This document shows positions 1-6,625 of a stretch of 16,860 nucleotides of DNA, one piece after another. The stretch's first letter is position 1. Each line of letters opens with the position of its first letter. The DNA is from Eubacterium sp. UBA3782 (GTDB taxonomy: Bacteria; Bacillota; Clostridia; Lachnospirales; Lachnospiraceae). The stretch is from positions 1 to 16,860 of the forward strand of contig DFFG01000033.1 in assembly GCA_002368795.1 (NCBI GenBank), given 5' to 3'. The position numbers were made by a program, and so were the translations under genes. A model generated the notes under the pieces. The model was not told the DNA's origin. It did no database searches and saw only the letters and a program-made list of their open reading frames with translations.

Positions 1-713
1 TCGGCATCGTCAGCGGCAAGGGCGGTGTAGGAAAATCCCTGGTGACAGCCTCCCTGGCCAACGGCATGGCCATGCAGGGGTATCGTGTCGGCATCATGGA
101 TGCGGACATCACCGGACCGTCCATCCCCAAGATGTACGGCCTGAAGGACAACGCGGAGTCTGACGGAAACGGGATCTACCCGCCCGTCACGGAAAATGGG
201 ATCGAGGTCATGTCCATCAACCTCCTTCTTCCCAGCGAGGATACGCCGGTCATCTGGAGAGGACCGGTCATCGCAGGCGTGGTCAAGCAGTTCTGGACCG
301 ATGTGGTCTGGGGACAGCTGGACTACATGTTTGTGGATATGCCTCCGGGGACAGGTGATGTGCCCCTGACCGTATTCCAGTCCCTTCCACTGGACGGCGT
401 GATCATCGTAACTTCCCCGCAGGATCTGGTCCGGATGATCGTTCGCAAAGCCTACAACATGGCCAACACCATGAACATCCCGGTACTGGGTATCGTGGAA
501 AACTACAGCTACATGGCCTGTCCGCACTGCGGCGAAAAGCTGTATCCCTTCGGCGAGAGCCATATCGACGAGATCGCCGGAGAGCTTGGCGTTCCGGTCC
601 TTGGAAAACTTCCGGTATGCAGCGAGTATGCGGCAGCAGCGGATGAGGGAAGCTTTGCCCGCATCTGCCCGGCAGAGACCGACGATGCCCTGATCCGGCT
701 GCGCAGCCTGTAA
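1..713 (+). CDS. Mrp/NBP35-family iron-sulfur carrier ATPase (5' truncated)
   Basis: This is the C-terminal part of a P-loop ATPase of the Mrp/NBP35/ApbC family, which binds a labile Fe-S cluster and passes it to apoproteins in the cytosol. The reading frame is already open at base 3 and enters the window just before the deviant Walker A motif GKGGVGKS, so the true start lies upstream. Further family marks are the DADITGPSIP segment after the P-loop, MPPGTGD (Walker B region), and a CPHC motif encoded at 519-530, the CxxC that holds the bridging cluster in the dimer. The frame closes with TAA at 711-713. About 236 codons are visible; whether an N-terminal MIP18-like domain exists cannot be seen. 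It could support maturation of Fe-S enzymes such as the radical SAM and CODH proteins nearby, but that link is inference from proximity only. Confidence 0.93.
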   Translation, partial: GIVSGKGGVGKSLVTASLANGMAMQGYRVGIMDADITGPSIPKMYGLKDNAESDGNGIYPPVTENGIEVMSINLLLPSEDTPVIWRGPVIAGVVKQFWTDVVWGQLDYMFVDMPPGTGDVPLTVFQSLPLDGVIIVTSPQDLVRMIVRKAYNMANTMNIPVLGIVENYSYMACPHCGEKLYPFGESHIDEIAGELGVPVLGKLPVCSEYAAAADEGSFARICPAETDDALIRLRSL

Positions 714-726
714 AAACAGGCATCAG

Positions 727-758
727 ACCGAAAATTTTACGGTTTTTATCAAAAACCG
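727..758 (+). terminator. Probable intrinsic terminator after the Mrp gene
   Basis: Two overlapping hairpins lie 14 bases after the Mrp stop codon. ACCG (727-730) can pair with CGGT (740-743), followed by a run of T (743-747). Alternatively CGGTTTTT (740-747) pairs perfectly with AAAAACCG (751-758) around a 3-base loop. The first has a short stem, so efficiency is uncertain. A new strong promoter starts 55 bases further on, which supports a transcription boundary here. Confidence 0.45.
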
Positions 759-812
759 GCATAATGCACATGACCGTTCCCGTCTGATTCCGTATTTTTG
801 CCGTTTATTTGC

Positions 813-841
813 TTGACTTTTGTTCCCTTACACGCTACAAT
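813..841 (+). promoter_or_regulatory. Sigma-A type promoter of the HPr-like gene
   Basis: The -35 box TTGACT (813-818) and the -10 box TACAAT (836-841) are separated by exactly 17 bp, which is close to the housekeeping consensus. Transcription would begin near 848, leaving a leader of about 144 nt before the ATG at 992. Confidence 0.8.
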
Positions 842-847
842 CCACGT

Positions 848-986
848 GGTGTTCGGGAATACACTTGGTGGGGGAGTTGAAATGCTCCGGGAGACCTGCA
901 CTTTATGGCAGTCCAGGCGAGTCAGAATAAGCTTTCCTGCTGAGTGAAACCGATCCCTTTTAAAGGGGTCTAAGCATAAGGAAAGG
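848..986 (+). promoter_or_regulatory. Structured 5' leader that can sequester the Shine-Dalgarno of the HPr-like gene
   Basis: The leader folds by eye into a chain of hairpins: GTGT 849-852 with ACAC 861-864; GGAG 873-876 with CTCC 885-888; CTGC 896-899 with GCAG 908-911; and a long 3' element. In the last, CTTTCCT (932-938) pairs with AGGAAAG (979-985), GCT (939-941) with AGC (973-975), and GATCCCTT (952-959) with AAGGGGTC (963-970, one G-T pair). The right arm of the long stem is the Shine-Dalgarno itself (AGGAAAGG, 979-986, six bases before the ATG), so the folded state should block translation. GCAG 908-911 could instead pair with CTGC 937-940, which would open the lower stem and offers a possible switch. 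I do not recognise the element as a known riboswitch class. The pairing is seen in the sequence; a regulatory role is inferred. Confidence 0.6.
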
Positions 987-991
987 CAGAT

Positions 992-1222
992 ATGGAGAAC
1001 CAGACCAGGATCGTACTCAGAACAGCGGAAGATGCCCTTCACTTTGTCAATGAAGCTTCCAAATGTGATTTTGATATCGATGTGTTCTACAACCGGATCA
1101 TCATCGATGCCAAATCGGTCATTGGCGTGATGAGCATGGATCTAAGCAACATCCTCACTGTGAAGTGCCACGGACACAGCGACCAGTTTTCCCAGGTCCT
1201 GTCCAAATACGCCGTTGTGTAA
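992..1222 (+). CDS. HPr-like protein lacking the active-site histidine
   Basis: This 76-aa protein aligns with the phosphotransferase carrier HPr. The segment ASKCDFDIDVFYN (22-34) matches the HPr stretch after helix 1, and DAKSVIGVMSM (39-49) matches the regulatory serine region, with S42 at the position of HPr Ser46. Set against B. subtilis HPr, the phosphoryl-accepting His15 is replaced by T11 and Arg17 by E13, so it should not carry phosphate from enzyme I. It is also shorter than HPr (about 85-88 aa) at both ends. The gene is monocistronic, with its own promoter at 813-841, a folded leader covering its Shine-Dalgarno, and a terminator 28 bases after the stop. A regulatory role, for example competing with HPr for HPr kinase or for a catabolite regulator, is possible but unproven. 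Confidence is high that it is a gene, moderate for the fold, low for the role. Confidence 0.85.
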   Translation: MENQTRIVLRTAEDALHFVNEASKCDFDIDVFYNRIIIDAKSVIGVMSMDLSNILTVKCHGHSDQFSQVLSKYAVV

Positions 1223-1250
1223 AGACGGCAGAAAAAACAGAAGCAATACC

Positions 1251-1288
1251 GGCGGCGGTGCGCATCAGCGTTCCGCCGCCGCTTTTTT
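1251..1288 (+). terminator. Strong intrinsic terminator of the HPr-like gene
   Basis: GGCGGCGG (1251-1258) pairs perfectly with CCGCCGCC (1273-1280) across a 14-base loop, followed by GC and six T (1283-1288). Confidence 0.92.
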
Positions 1289-1294
1289 CTGCGG

Positions 1295-1323
1295 TTGCGA
1301 AGAAATTCCAAACATAGTAGAAT
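1295..1323 (+). promoter_or_regulatory. Putative promoter of the radical SAM-RNase G operon
   Basis: TTGCGA (1295-1300) and TAGAAT (1318-1323) are spaced by 17 bp, 73 bases before the ATG at 1397 and just after the preceding terminator. The position fits the start of the long operon that runs to degV. Confidence 0.55.
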
Positions 1324-1396
1324 AGTGCAGAAATCGAAGATATAAATAACAGGAATTACACGGCCTTGTGCGGTCGTACGAAATACAGAGGATACC

Positions 1397-3289
1397 ATGC
1401 AGAAATTAGCCTTAAGTGACGAGCAGCTGCTCCGGCTGGACAAGCCGGAACGCTACATTGGCCATGAGTTCAACGCGGTAGTCAAGGACAAAAAGGATAT
1501 CGCCATCCGGTTTGCCATGTGCTTCCCGGATGTGTATGAGATCGGCATGTCCCACCTGGGCATCCAGATCCTGTACGATATGTTCAACAAGGAGCCGGAC
1601 ATCTGGTGTGAGAGGGTCTATTCCCCCTGGGCGGATCTGGACAAGATGATGAGGGAGGAGCACATCCCTCTGTTTGCGCTGGAATCCCAGGATCCGGTAA
1701 AGGAGTTTGATTTCCTTGGGATCACCATCCAGTATGAGATGTGCTACACCAACATCCTGCAGATCCTGGATCTATCCGGGATCCCGATGCATGCAGCAGA
1801 CCGGGATGAGACAGATCCCATCGTCATCGGCGGCGGTCCCTGCACCTACAATCCGGAGCCGCTGGCAGAGTTTTTTGACCTGTTCTACATCGGCGAGGGC
1901 GAGATCGCCTATCCGCGGCTGTTTGCCCTGTACCGGGAAAAACAGGCCGAGGGCTTTTGCCGTCAGGAGTTCCTGCGCCGCGCATCCCATATCCCCGGGA
2001 TCTATGTCCCCGGGCTTTACGAGGCGGCCTACCAGGAGGACGGCACGCTGGCTTCCTTTGCGCCGATCTATCCGGACGTACCGGAAACAGTGACCAAGCA
2101 GATCGTCATGGACTTTGACCAGGTGCCATACCCCGAATCTCCGGTGGTGCCCTATATCAAGGCCACCCAGGACCGTGTCGTGCTGGAGATCCAGCGAGGC
2201 TGCATCCGGGGCTGCCGGTTCTGCCAGGCAGGCATGATCTACCGTCCTTTGCGGGAGAAAAACGTGGAGCATCTAAAGGAACTGGCCCGGCGCATGCTGC
2301 AGAACACAGGTTACGAGGAGATCTCCCTTAGTTCCCTTTCCAGCAGTGACTATGAGGATCTGGATGAGCTGCTGCTGTACCTGATCGGCATCTGCAAAGA
2401 AAGGGGCATCAACATCTCGCTGCCGTCCCTGCGTATCGATGCTTTTTCCCTGGATGTCATGTCCAAGGTCCAGGACGTAAAAAAGAGCAGCCTGACCTTT
2501 GCCCCTGAGGCCGGGACACAGCGCATGCGCGATGTCATCAACAAGGGCCTTACCGAGGAGGACATCATAAACGGGGCCGGACAGGCCTTCGAGGGCGGCT
2601 GGAACAAGGTCAAGCTTTACTTTATGCTGGGCCTTCCCGGCGAGACCGAGGACGACATCAAGGGAATCGCAAGGCTCTGCCAGAAGGTTGCCGAGCGGTA
2701 TTATGATATCCCGAAGGAGAAGCGCGTCGGAAAGGTGGCCATCACCGCCAGCAGCTCCTTCTTTGTGCCCAAGCCTTTTACCCCCTTCCAGTGGGCATCC
2801 ATGAACCGGGAGCAGGAGTTCCTGGACAAGGCCCATGTGGTAAAGGATGAGGTGCGCGCCCAGGTCAACCAGAAGAGCATCCGCTACACCTACCATGACG
2901 CCTATGTCTCCGTACTGGAGGGCGTCCTGGCCAGAGGAGACCGCCGCATCGGCGCGGTCATCGAGGAGGCCTACCGGCAGGGAGCGCTCTTTGACGCGTG
3001 GACAGAATTTTACAGTGATGAGCGGTGGAAAGCCGCTTTTGAGGCCTGCGGCATCGATCCCTATTTTTACACGGCCAGAGAAAGAAGCACCGACGAGCTG
3101 CTTCCCTGGGATTTCCTGGACTGCGGTGTCAGCAAACGCTTCCTGATCCGTGAGTGGGAGAGAGCAAAGGCCGGCGTCGTGACGGAAAACTGCCGACAGA
3201 AATGTAACGGCTGCGGATGCAGACGCTACGGCGGCGGTGTATGCCTGGACGACAGAAATGCAGAAGCGGCGGAGGATGCAGGCAGATGA
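1397..3289 (+). CDS. Radical SAM protein of the TIGR03960 type
   Basis: A 630-aa radical SAM enzyme of unknown reaction. The SAM-binding 4Fe-4S motif CIRGCRFC gives the CX3CX2C cysteines C269, C273 and C276, followed by QAGMIYRPLREK, typical of B12-domain radical SAM proteins. Residues about 1-230 form an N-terminal domain with the B12-binding-like segment PDVYEIGMSHLG and the glycine-rich IGGGPCTYNPEP. The C-terminal tail is cysteine-rich (C599, C603, C606, C608, C616) and could hold another cluster or a metal. The start is ATG 1397 with AGAGGA at 1387-1392. The stop overlaps the next ATG as ATGA, so translation is probably coupled to the TIGR03936-type partner, with RNase G next in line. 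In other phyla the two radical SAM parts occur fused (established knowledge). An RNA-modifying or RNase-linked role is suggested only by gene order. Confidence 0.92.
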   Translation: MQKLALSDEQLLRLDKPERYIGHEFNAVVKDKKDIAIRFAMCFPDVYEIGMSHLGIQILYDMFNKEPDIWCERVYSPWADLDKMMREEHIPLFALESQDPVKEFDFLGITIQYEMCYTNILQILDLSGIPMHAADRDETDPIVIGGGPCTYNPEPLAEFFDLFYIGEGEIAYPRLFALYREKQAEGFCRQEFLRRASHIPGIYVPGLYEAAYQEDGTLASFAPIYPDVPETVTKQIVMDFDQVPYPESPVVPYIKATQDRVVLEIQRGCIRGCRFCQAGMIYRPLREKNVEHLKELARRMLQNTGYEEISLSSLSSSDYEDLDELLLYLIGICKERGINISLPSLRIDAFSLDVMSKVQDVKKSSLTFAPEAGTQRMRDVINKGLTEEDIINGAGQAFEGGWNKVKLYFMLGLPGETEDDIKGIARLCQKVAERYYDIPKEKRVGKVAITASSSFFVPKPFTPFQWASMNREQEFLDKAHVVKDEVRAQVNQKSIRYTYHDAYVSVLEGVLARGDRRIGAVIEEAYRQGALFDAWTEFYSDERWKAAFEACGIDPYFYTARERSTDELLPWDFLDCGVSKRFLIREWERAKAGVVTENCRQKCNGCGCRRYGGGVCLDDRNAEAAEDAGR

Positions 3290-4050
3290 GAGTACGGGTC
3301 AAATTTACAAAAAACGGGCCGGTCAAGTTTATCGGCCACCTGGATGTAATGCGGTATTTTCAGAAAGCCCTGCGGCGCGCCCAGATCCCGGTGGCGCTTT
3401 CCGGCGGCTTCAGCCCCCATATGTTGATGTCTTTTGCGGCGCCTCTAGGCGTCGGCATCACCAGCGACGGGGAATACTTTGATGTGGACCTGACCAGCGA
3501 GCTCTCCTCCGAGGAACTGGTCGCGCGGCTGAATGCCCAGATGGCAGAGGGGATCACGGTAAAAAATGCCGTGCGGATCGGCGAGACAAAGGCGGACAAG
3601 GGCATGACCGTAGTAGCGGCAGCCGAATATACCGTGCGGTTCCGCCCGGGCAAATTCTGCTTCCCGCCGGCAGAGGAAACAAAGCGCAGGTTCCGGGAAT
3701 TCCTGGATAAGGACAGCATCATTGTCATGCGGAAGACCAAGCGAAGCGAGGCCGAGACGGACATCAAGCCCTGGATCTACTCCGCAGAGCTTCTGACCGA
3801 AGCTGAGGAAACAGCAGAGGCAGCGCTGGCAGATGCTTCCGGCTATTGCTTCCATATGCTCCTGTCCTCAGGCAGCGTGCACAATCTGAAGCCCGAGCTG
3901 GTGGTTCAGGCTTTTGCGGCTGAGCTTGGCATCGAGATGCCGGAATACAGCATGATGATCCACAGAAATGATGTCTATGCAGACAACGGGGCAGAGGGTG
4001 AGCACCATCTGGTTCCGCTGGATGCCCTCGGAGAGAGGATCCCGGGATGA
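3286..4050 (+). CDS. TIGR03936-family (DUF2344) radical SAM-linked protein
   Basis: A 254-aa cytosolic protein of the DUF2344/TIGR03936 family, recognised by its opening (VKFTKNGPVKFIGHLDVMR) and the motif SGGFSPHMLMSFAAPLGVG. These proteins accompany, or are fused to, the radical SAM protein encoded immediately before. No cofactor-binding cysteine motif is visible, so it is more likely a substrate-binding or scaffold partner than a second enzyme. I chose ATG 3286 because it overlaps the preceding TGA in ATGA and has GGAGG at 3271-3275; an in-frame upstream ATG at 3217 would run inside the preceding gene and adds residues unlike the family. Its own stop overlaps the start of rng in the same ATGA manner, which indicates tight stoichiometric coupling of all three products. 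Biochemical function is unknown. Confidence 0.9.
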   Translation: MRVRVKFTKNGPVKFIGHLDVMRYFQKALRRAQIPVALSGGFSPHMLMSFAAPLGVGITSDGEYFDVDLTSELSSEELVARLNAQMAEGITVKNAVRIGETKADKGMTVVAAAEYTVRFRPGKFCFPPAEETKRRFREFLDKDSIIVMRKTKRSEAETDIKPWIYSAELLTEAEETAEAALADASGYCFHMLLSSGSVHNLKPELVVQAFAAELGIEMPEYSMMIHRNDVYADNGAEGEHHLVPLDALGERIPG

Positions 4051-5321
4051 GCAGAAAGATCGTCGTCTGCGGATATCCGATCAAGGGAAAACCGGCTCTG
4101 GCAAGTATCCTCTATGAGGAGGAGAAGCCAGTTGAGATCGCCCTTACCGGAAACAAGGATGAAAATCTGCTTGGCAGCATCTTTGTCGGTAAGGTCGAAA
4201 AGGTGGATCCGGGCTTGTCGGCTGCCTTTGTGCAGATCGGAAAGGACCGCACCGGCTACCTGGCCCTGAGCGGCGTTCAGCTTTCCGGAAGAAAACAGGC
4301 CGTCAAGGCCGGCGATGAGCTGCTGGTCCAGGTGGAGAAGGAAGCCATCAAGCAAAAGCTGCCAAGGCTTACGACAAACCTGAGTCTGGCAGGCAGATAT
4401 CTGGTGTTTACATCAGAGCATAAGGGCATCAACTATTCCAGAAAGCTTTCGGCCGGCCAGAAGGCAGAGCTGAAAGCCACGCTGGAGACAGTGGAGCCGG
4501 ATAGCTGTCCCTACGGCGTGATCATCCGTACCAATGCAGTTGAGGCGGAAAAGGCAGAGCTGCAGAGCGAATGGCGGGAGCTGGAGGCAGAGATGACCAG
4601 GATCCTTACCACGGGAAAGAGCAGGACCTGTTATTCCTGCCTGTACACCGGTCAGAAGGAATGGATCCGGATGCTCCGACAGTGCGCCTTCCGCGGTCTG
4701 GACCGCATCGTCACGGACAGCCCGGAGGTCTTTGCTGATATCAGAAGCTATATGGAAGCCCATGCGGAAGCTATGACTGAAGTTCCATCCCGTGCGCGCA
4801 GAAAAGAGATGGAGACATCCCTTGACTTTACCCTGGGAAATGGGGCGCCGGTCCGGCTGGATCTCTATGCCGATCCCATGATCAGCCTGTACAAGCTTTA
4901 CAATATGACAACTCTGATGGATACGCTTCTTGGACGACAGGTACATCTGCCCTCCGGCGGCTTTCTCGTGATCGAGCAGACGGAGGCCTTTGCGGCCATC
5001 GATGTCAACACCGGCAGAGCCGATTCCGGAAAGTCCAGGGAAAAGCTGGCTCTTCGGATAAACCGTGAGGCAGCCGCCGAGGCAGCCAGGCAGATCCGGC
5101 TTCGCCAGCTATCCGGAACGATCCTGATCGACTTCATCAACATGTCCGATCCGGCAGAGGAAAAAGCGCTGGGCGAGTATCTCCAGGCCAAACTGTCCGG
5201 GGATCCGCTGGGAGCAAGGGTGATCGACTTTACGGCCCTGCATATCTGCGAGGTGACCAGGACAAAACAGGTGCGCTCCCTGCGCGAGCAGGTGGATGCG
5301 ATCCTGGCGACCGAATCCTGA
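4047..5321 (+). CDS. rng: Ribonuclease E/G family endoribonuclease, short form
   Basis: A single-strand-specific endoribonuclease of the RNase E/G family acting in rRNA maturation and mRNA decay. An S1-like RNA-binding region lies at about residues 35-110 (LLGSIFVGKVEKVDPGLSAAFVQIG). The catalytic magnesium ligands are D319 in AIDVNTGR and D362 in ILIDFINM, 43 residues apart exactly as D303 and D346 in E. coli RNase E. The protein is 424 aa and ends at EVTRTKQVRSLREQVDAILATES, just where RNase G and E continue with the CPxC zinc-link and small domain (E. coli RNase G is 489 aa). The zinc-link cysteines are therefore absent, and dimer or tetramer assembly may differ. The start is ATG 4047, overlapping the preceding stop. 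Imperfect copies of its 3' end follow the stop codon (5344 onward). Confidence 0.9.
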   Translation: MSRKIVVCGYPIKGKPALASILYEEEKPVEIALTGNKDENLLGSIFVGKVEKVDPGLSAAFVQIGKDRTGYLALSGVQLSGRKQAVKAGDELLVQVEKEAIKQKLPRLTTNLSLAGRYLVFTSEHKGINYSRKLSAGQKAELKATLETVEPDSCPYGVIIRTNAVEAEKAELQSEWRELEAEMTRILTTGKSRTCYSCLYTGQKEWIRMLRQCAFRGLDRIVTDSPEVFADIRSYMEAHAEAMTEVPSRARRKEMETSLDFTLGNGAPVRLDLYADPMISLYKLYNMTTLMDTLLGRQVHLPSGGFLVIEQTEAFAAIDVNTGRADSGKSREKLALRINREAAAEAARQIRLRQLSGTILIDFINMSDPAEEKALGEYLQAKLSGDPLGARVIDFTALHICEVTRTKQVRSLREQVDAILATES

Positions 5322-5410
5322 GCCCTGCAGGAGCAGGGGATATGATTCTGGCAGCCGATTCCTGAAGCCTGAATGAACAGGAGAAAGTGATCCTAGCGTC
5401 CCTTCTTGAG
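5300..5410 (+). repeat. Degenerate tandem repeat of the rng 3' end
   Basis: Three consecutive imperfect direct copies begin at 5300 (GATCCTGGCGACCGAATCCTGA), 5344 (GATTCTGGCAGCCGATTCCTGA) and 5389 (GATCCTAGCGTCCCTTCTTGAG), at a period of 44 then 45 bp. By eye, copies 1 and 2 agree at 18 of the first 22 positions and copies 1 and 3 at about 16. Copy 1 encodes the last residues and stop of rng. Copy 2, read from the equivalent codon, also ends in a TGA (ILAADS-stop). A small hairpin CCCTGC-AGGA-GCAGGG (5323-5338) lies inside copy 1 but has no T tract. Confidence 0.6.
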
Positions 5411-5480
5411 ATCTCCAGGAATAGACTTCGGAAACAAAATTAATTGATTGAAAAAACGTTTGCAGCGTGAGGAAATTAAC

Positions 5481-6524
5481 GTGGAATACAGAGAGGATCC
5501 TCTGGAAAACAAAACAGAAGCCGGGACAGCACCGGCTGCGGCAGCACCGGCCATCCGCTATGCGGATATCATGTACAGCCAGCCGGCCCACCTGCCGCGT
5601 GCGCAAGGGAAGCCGCGCAGGATCCGCCTGCTGCAGGTGCTGCTCTGCTGGGCGGTCATCATGGTGGTGTATTATTTTGCCATGCCATGGTTCTATTATT
5701 ATGTATCGTCGAATCTGCCATTGCTGAGCTTCCTGGATCAGCTGCTGTTCCTGGTCGGTTCGATCCTGTCGGCTGTTATCCTGCGGGCAGACCTGAAAGA
5801 GGTCTTTCCCCTGAAAAAGCCGCGGCTTGTGGCATGCCTGGGCGTGCTGGTCATCGTGGCCGGCGCTTACCTGATGGCCGACGTGATCTCGGTTATTACC
5901 ATGTATATCGCGCCGCATCAGCTGGAGGAGATGGGAGAGCAGCTGGAAGGAACGCTGTCCGTTTCCAATATTCTGCTGGAATTTCTGCTGATGAGCCTGG
6001 TTCCCGCTATCTGCGAAGAAGCGCTTCACCGCGGCTTGATCCTGTCGGGCCTTAAGGAAACGGTGAAGAACAGGACCTGGGTCATCCTGATCAGCGGTGC
6101 GCTATTTGGCCTGTTCCATATCTATCCGATCCGCTGGGCCACGCCGGCCATTCTGGGCTGTGTGATGGTGTGGATCGTCCTGGAGACAGGCAATATGTTC
6201 TACACCTTCCTGATGCATTTCTGCTATAATGGACTGCTCACCATCGTAGGATATATCTATGACTATATTGACAAGATCAGCGGGTATACGCCCACCGCGG
6301 CTGATTATGCGGTGAATATACAGGACGTCGGTTTTTATCTGACGTGGTATGGCGTATGGGTACCGATCCTGTTTTATATCGGGTGCTATCTGATCCGCAG
6401 AGCGGAAGCACCGCGTCGTCCCAGTTTTATCGAAACGGGAAAAGAGCGGCAAACGCTATTGAAAATTTTCCTGCCTGCCTTTATAATCTTGGCGTTGGGC
6501 ATATTCTGTCTGTTCAGACAGTAG
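5481..6524 (+). CDS. CPBP-family intramembrane metalloprotease (CAAX/Abi type)
   Basis: A polytopic membrane protein of the CPBP (PF02517) family, related to eukaryotic Rce1 and to bacteriocin-immunity proteins. After about 45 hydrophilic, Ala/Pro-rich cytosolic residues it has about eight hydrophobic segments. The family motifs are complete: EEALHRG (E179, E180, EExxxR), FGLFH ending at H213, and HFCYN (H246, N250), which form the metal-binding catalytic site in the membrane. I chose GTG 5481 (347 aa), preceded by GAGGAAA at 5469-5475; an in-frame TTG at 5448 would add 11 residues but has no good ribosome site. It follows rng by about 160 bp and precedes degV without a recognisable terminator, so it probably belongs to the long operon. 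The substrate is unknown. Confidence 0.88.
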   Translation: MEYREDPLENKTEAGTAPAAAAPAIRYADIMYSQPAHLPRAQGKPRRIRLLQVLLCWAVIMVVYYFAMPWFYYYVSSNLPLLSFLDQLLFLVGSILSAVILRADLKEVFPLKKPRLVACLGVLVIVAGAYLMADVISVITMYIAPHQLEEMGEQLEGTLSVSNILLEFLLMSLVPAICEEALHRGLILSGLKETVKNRTWVILISGALFGLFHIYPIRWATPAILGCVMVWIVLETGNMFYTFLMHFCYNGLLTIVGYIYDYIDKISGYTPTAADYAVNIQDVGFYLTWYGVWVPILFYIGCYLIRRAEAPRRPSFIETGKERQTLLKIFLPAFIILALGIFCLFRQ

Positions 6525-6530
6525 GCCCAA
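6495..6530 (+). other. Stable stem-loop spanning the CPBP stop codon
   Basis: TTGGGC (6495-6500) pairs with GCCCAA (6525-6530), and inside it CTGTCT (6506-6511) pairs with AGACAG (6516-6521) around GTTC. The TAG stop (6522-6524) lies in the internal loop. There is no T tract, so this is unlikely to terminate; an RNA-stability or processing element is more plausible. A second weak hairpin, GCCGG (6538-6542) with CCGGC (6556-6560), follows. Confidence 0.5.
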
Positions 6531-6625
6531 AAACTTAGCCGGCGTATAGTTATATCCGGCAAAGAATGAATGAAAGCAAGCAAGGCAATACCGGATCTGT
6601 CCTAAGCAGACAGTTGGAGGAAGTA

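Noticed and set aside
918..942. Resemblance to a cobalamin riboswitch B12 box (GAGTCAG...CCTGC) in the leader before the HPr-like gene
   Set aside because: The box is interrupted by extra bases, the other conserved cobalamin elements are missing, and the gene has no B12 link.
5323..5338. Hairpin CCCTGC-AGGA-GCAGGG as a terminator of rng
   Set aside because: No T tract follows, and the sequence is part of the degenerate tandem repeat.
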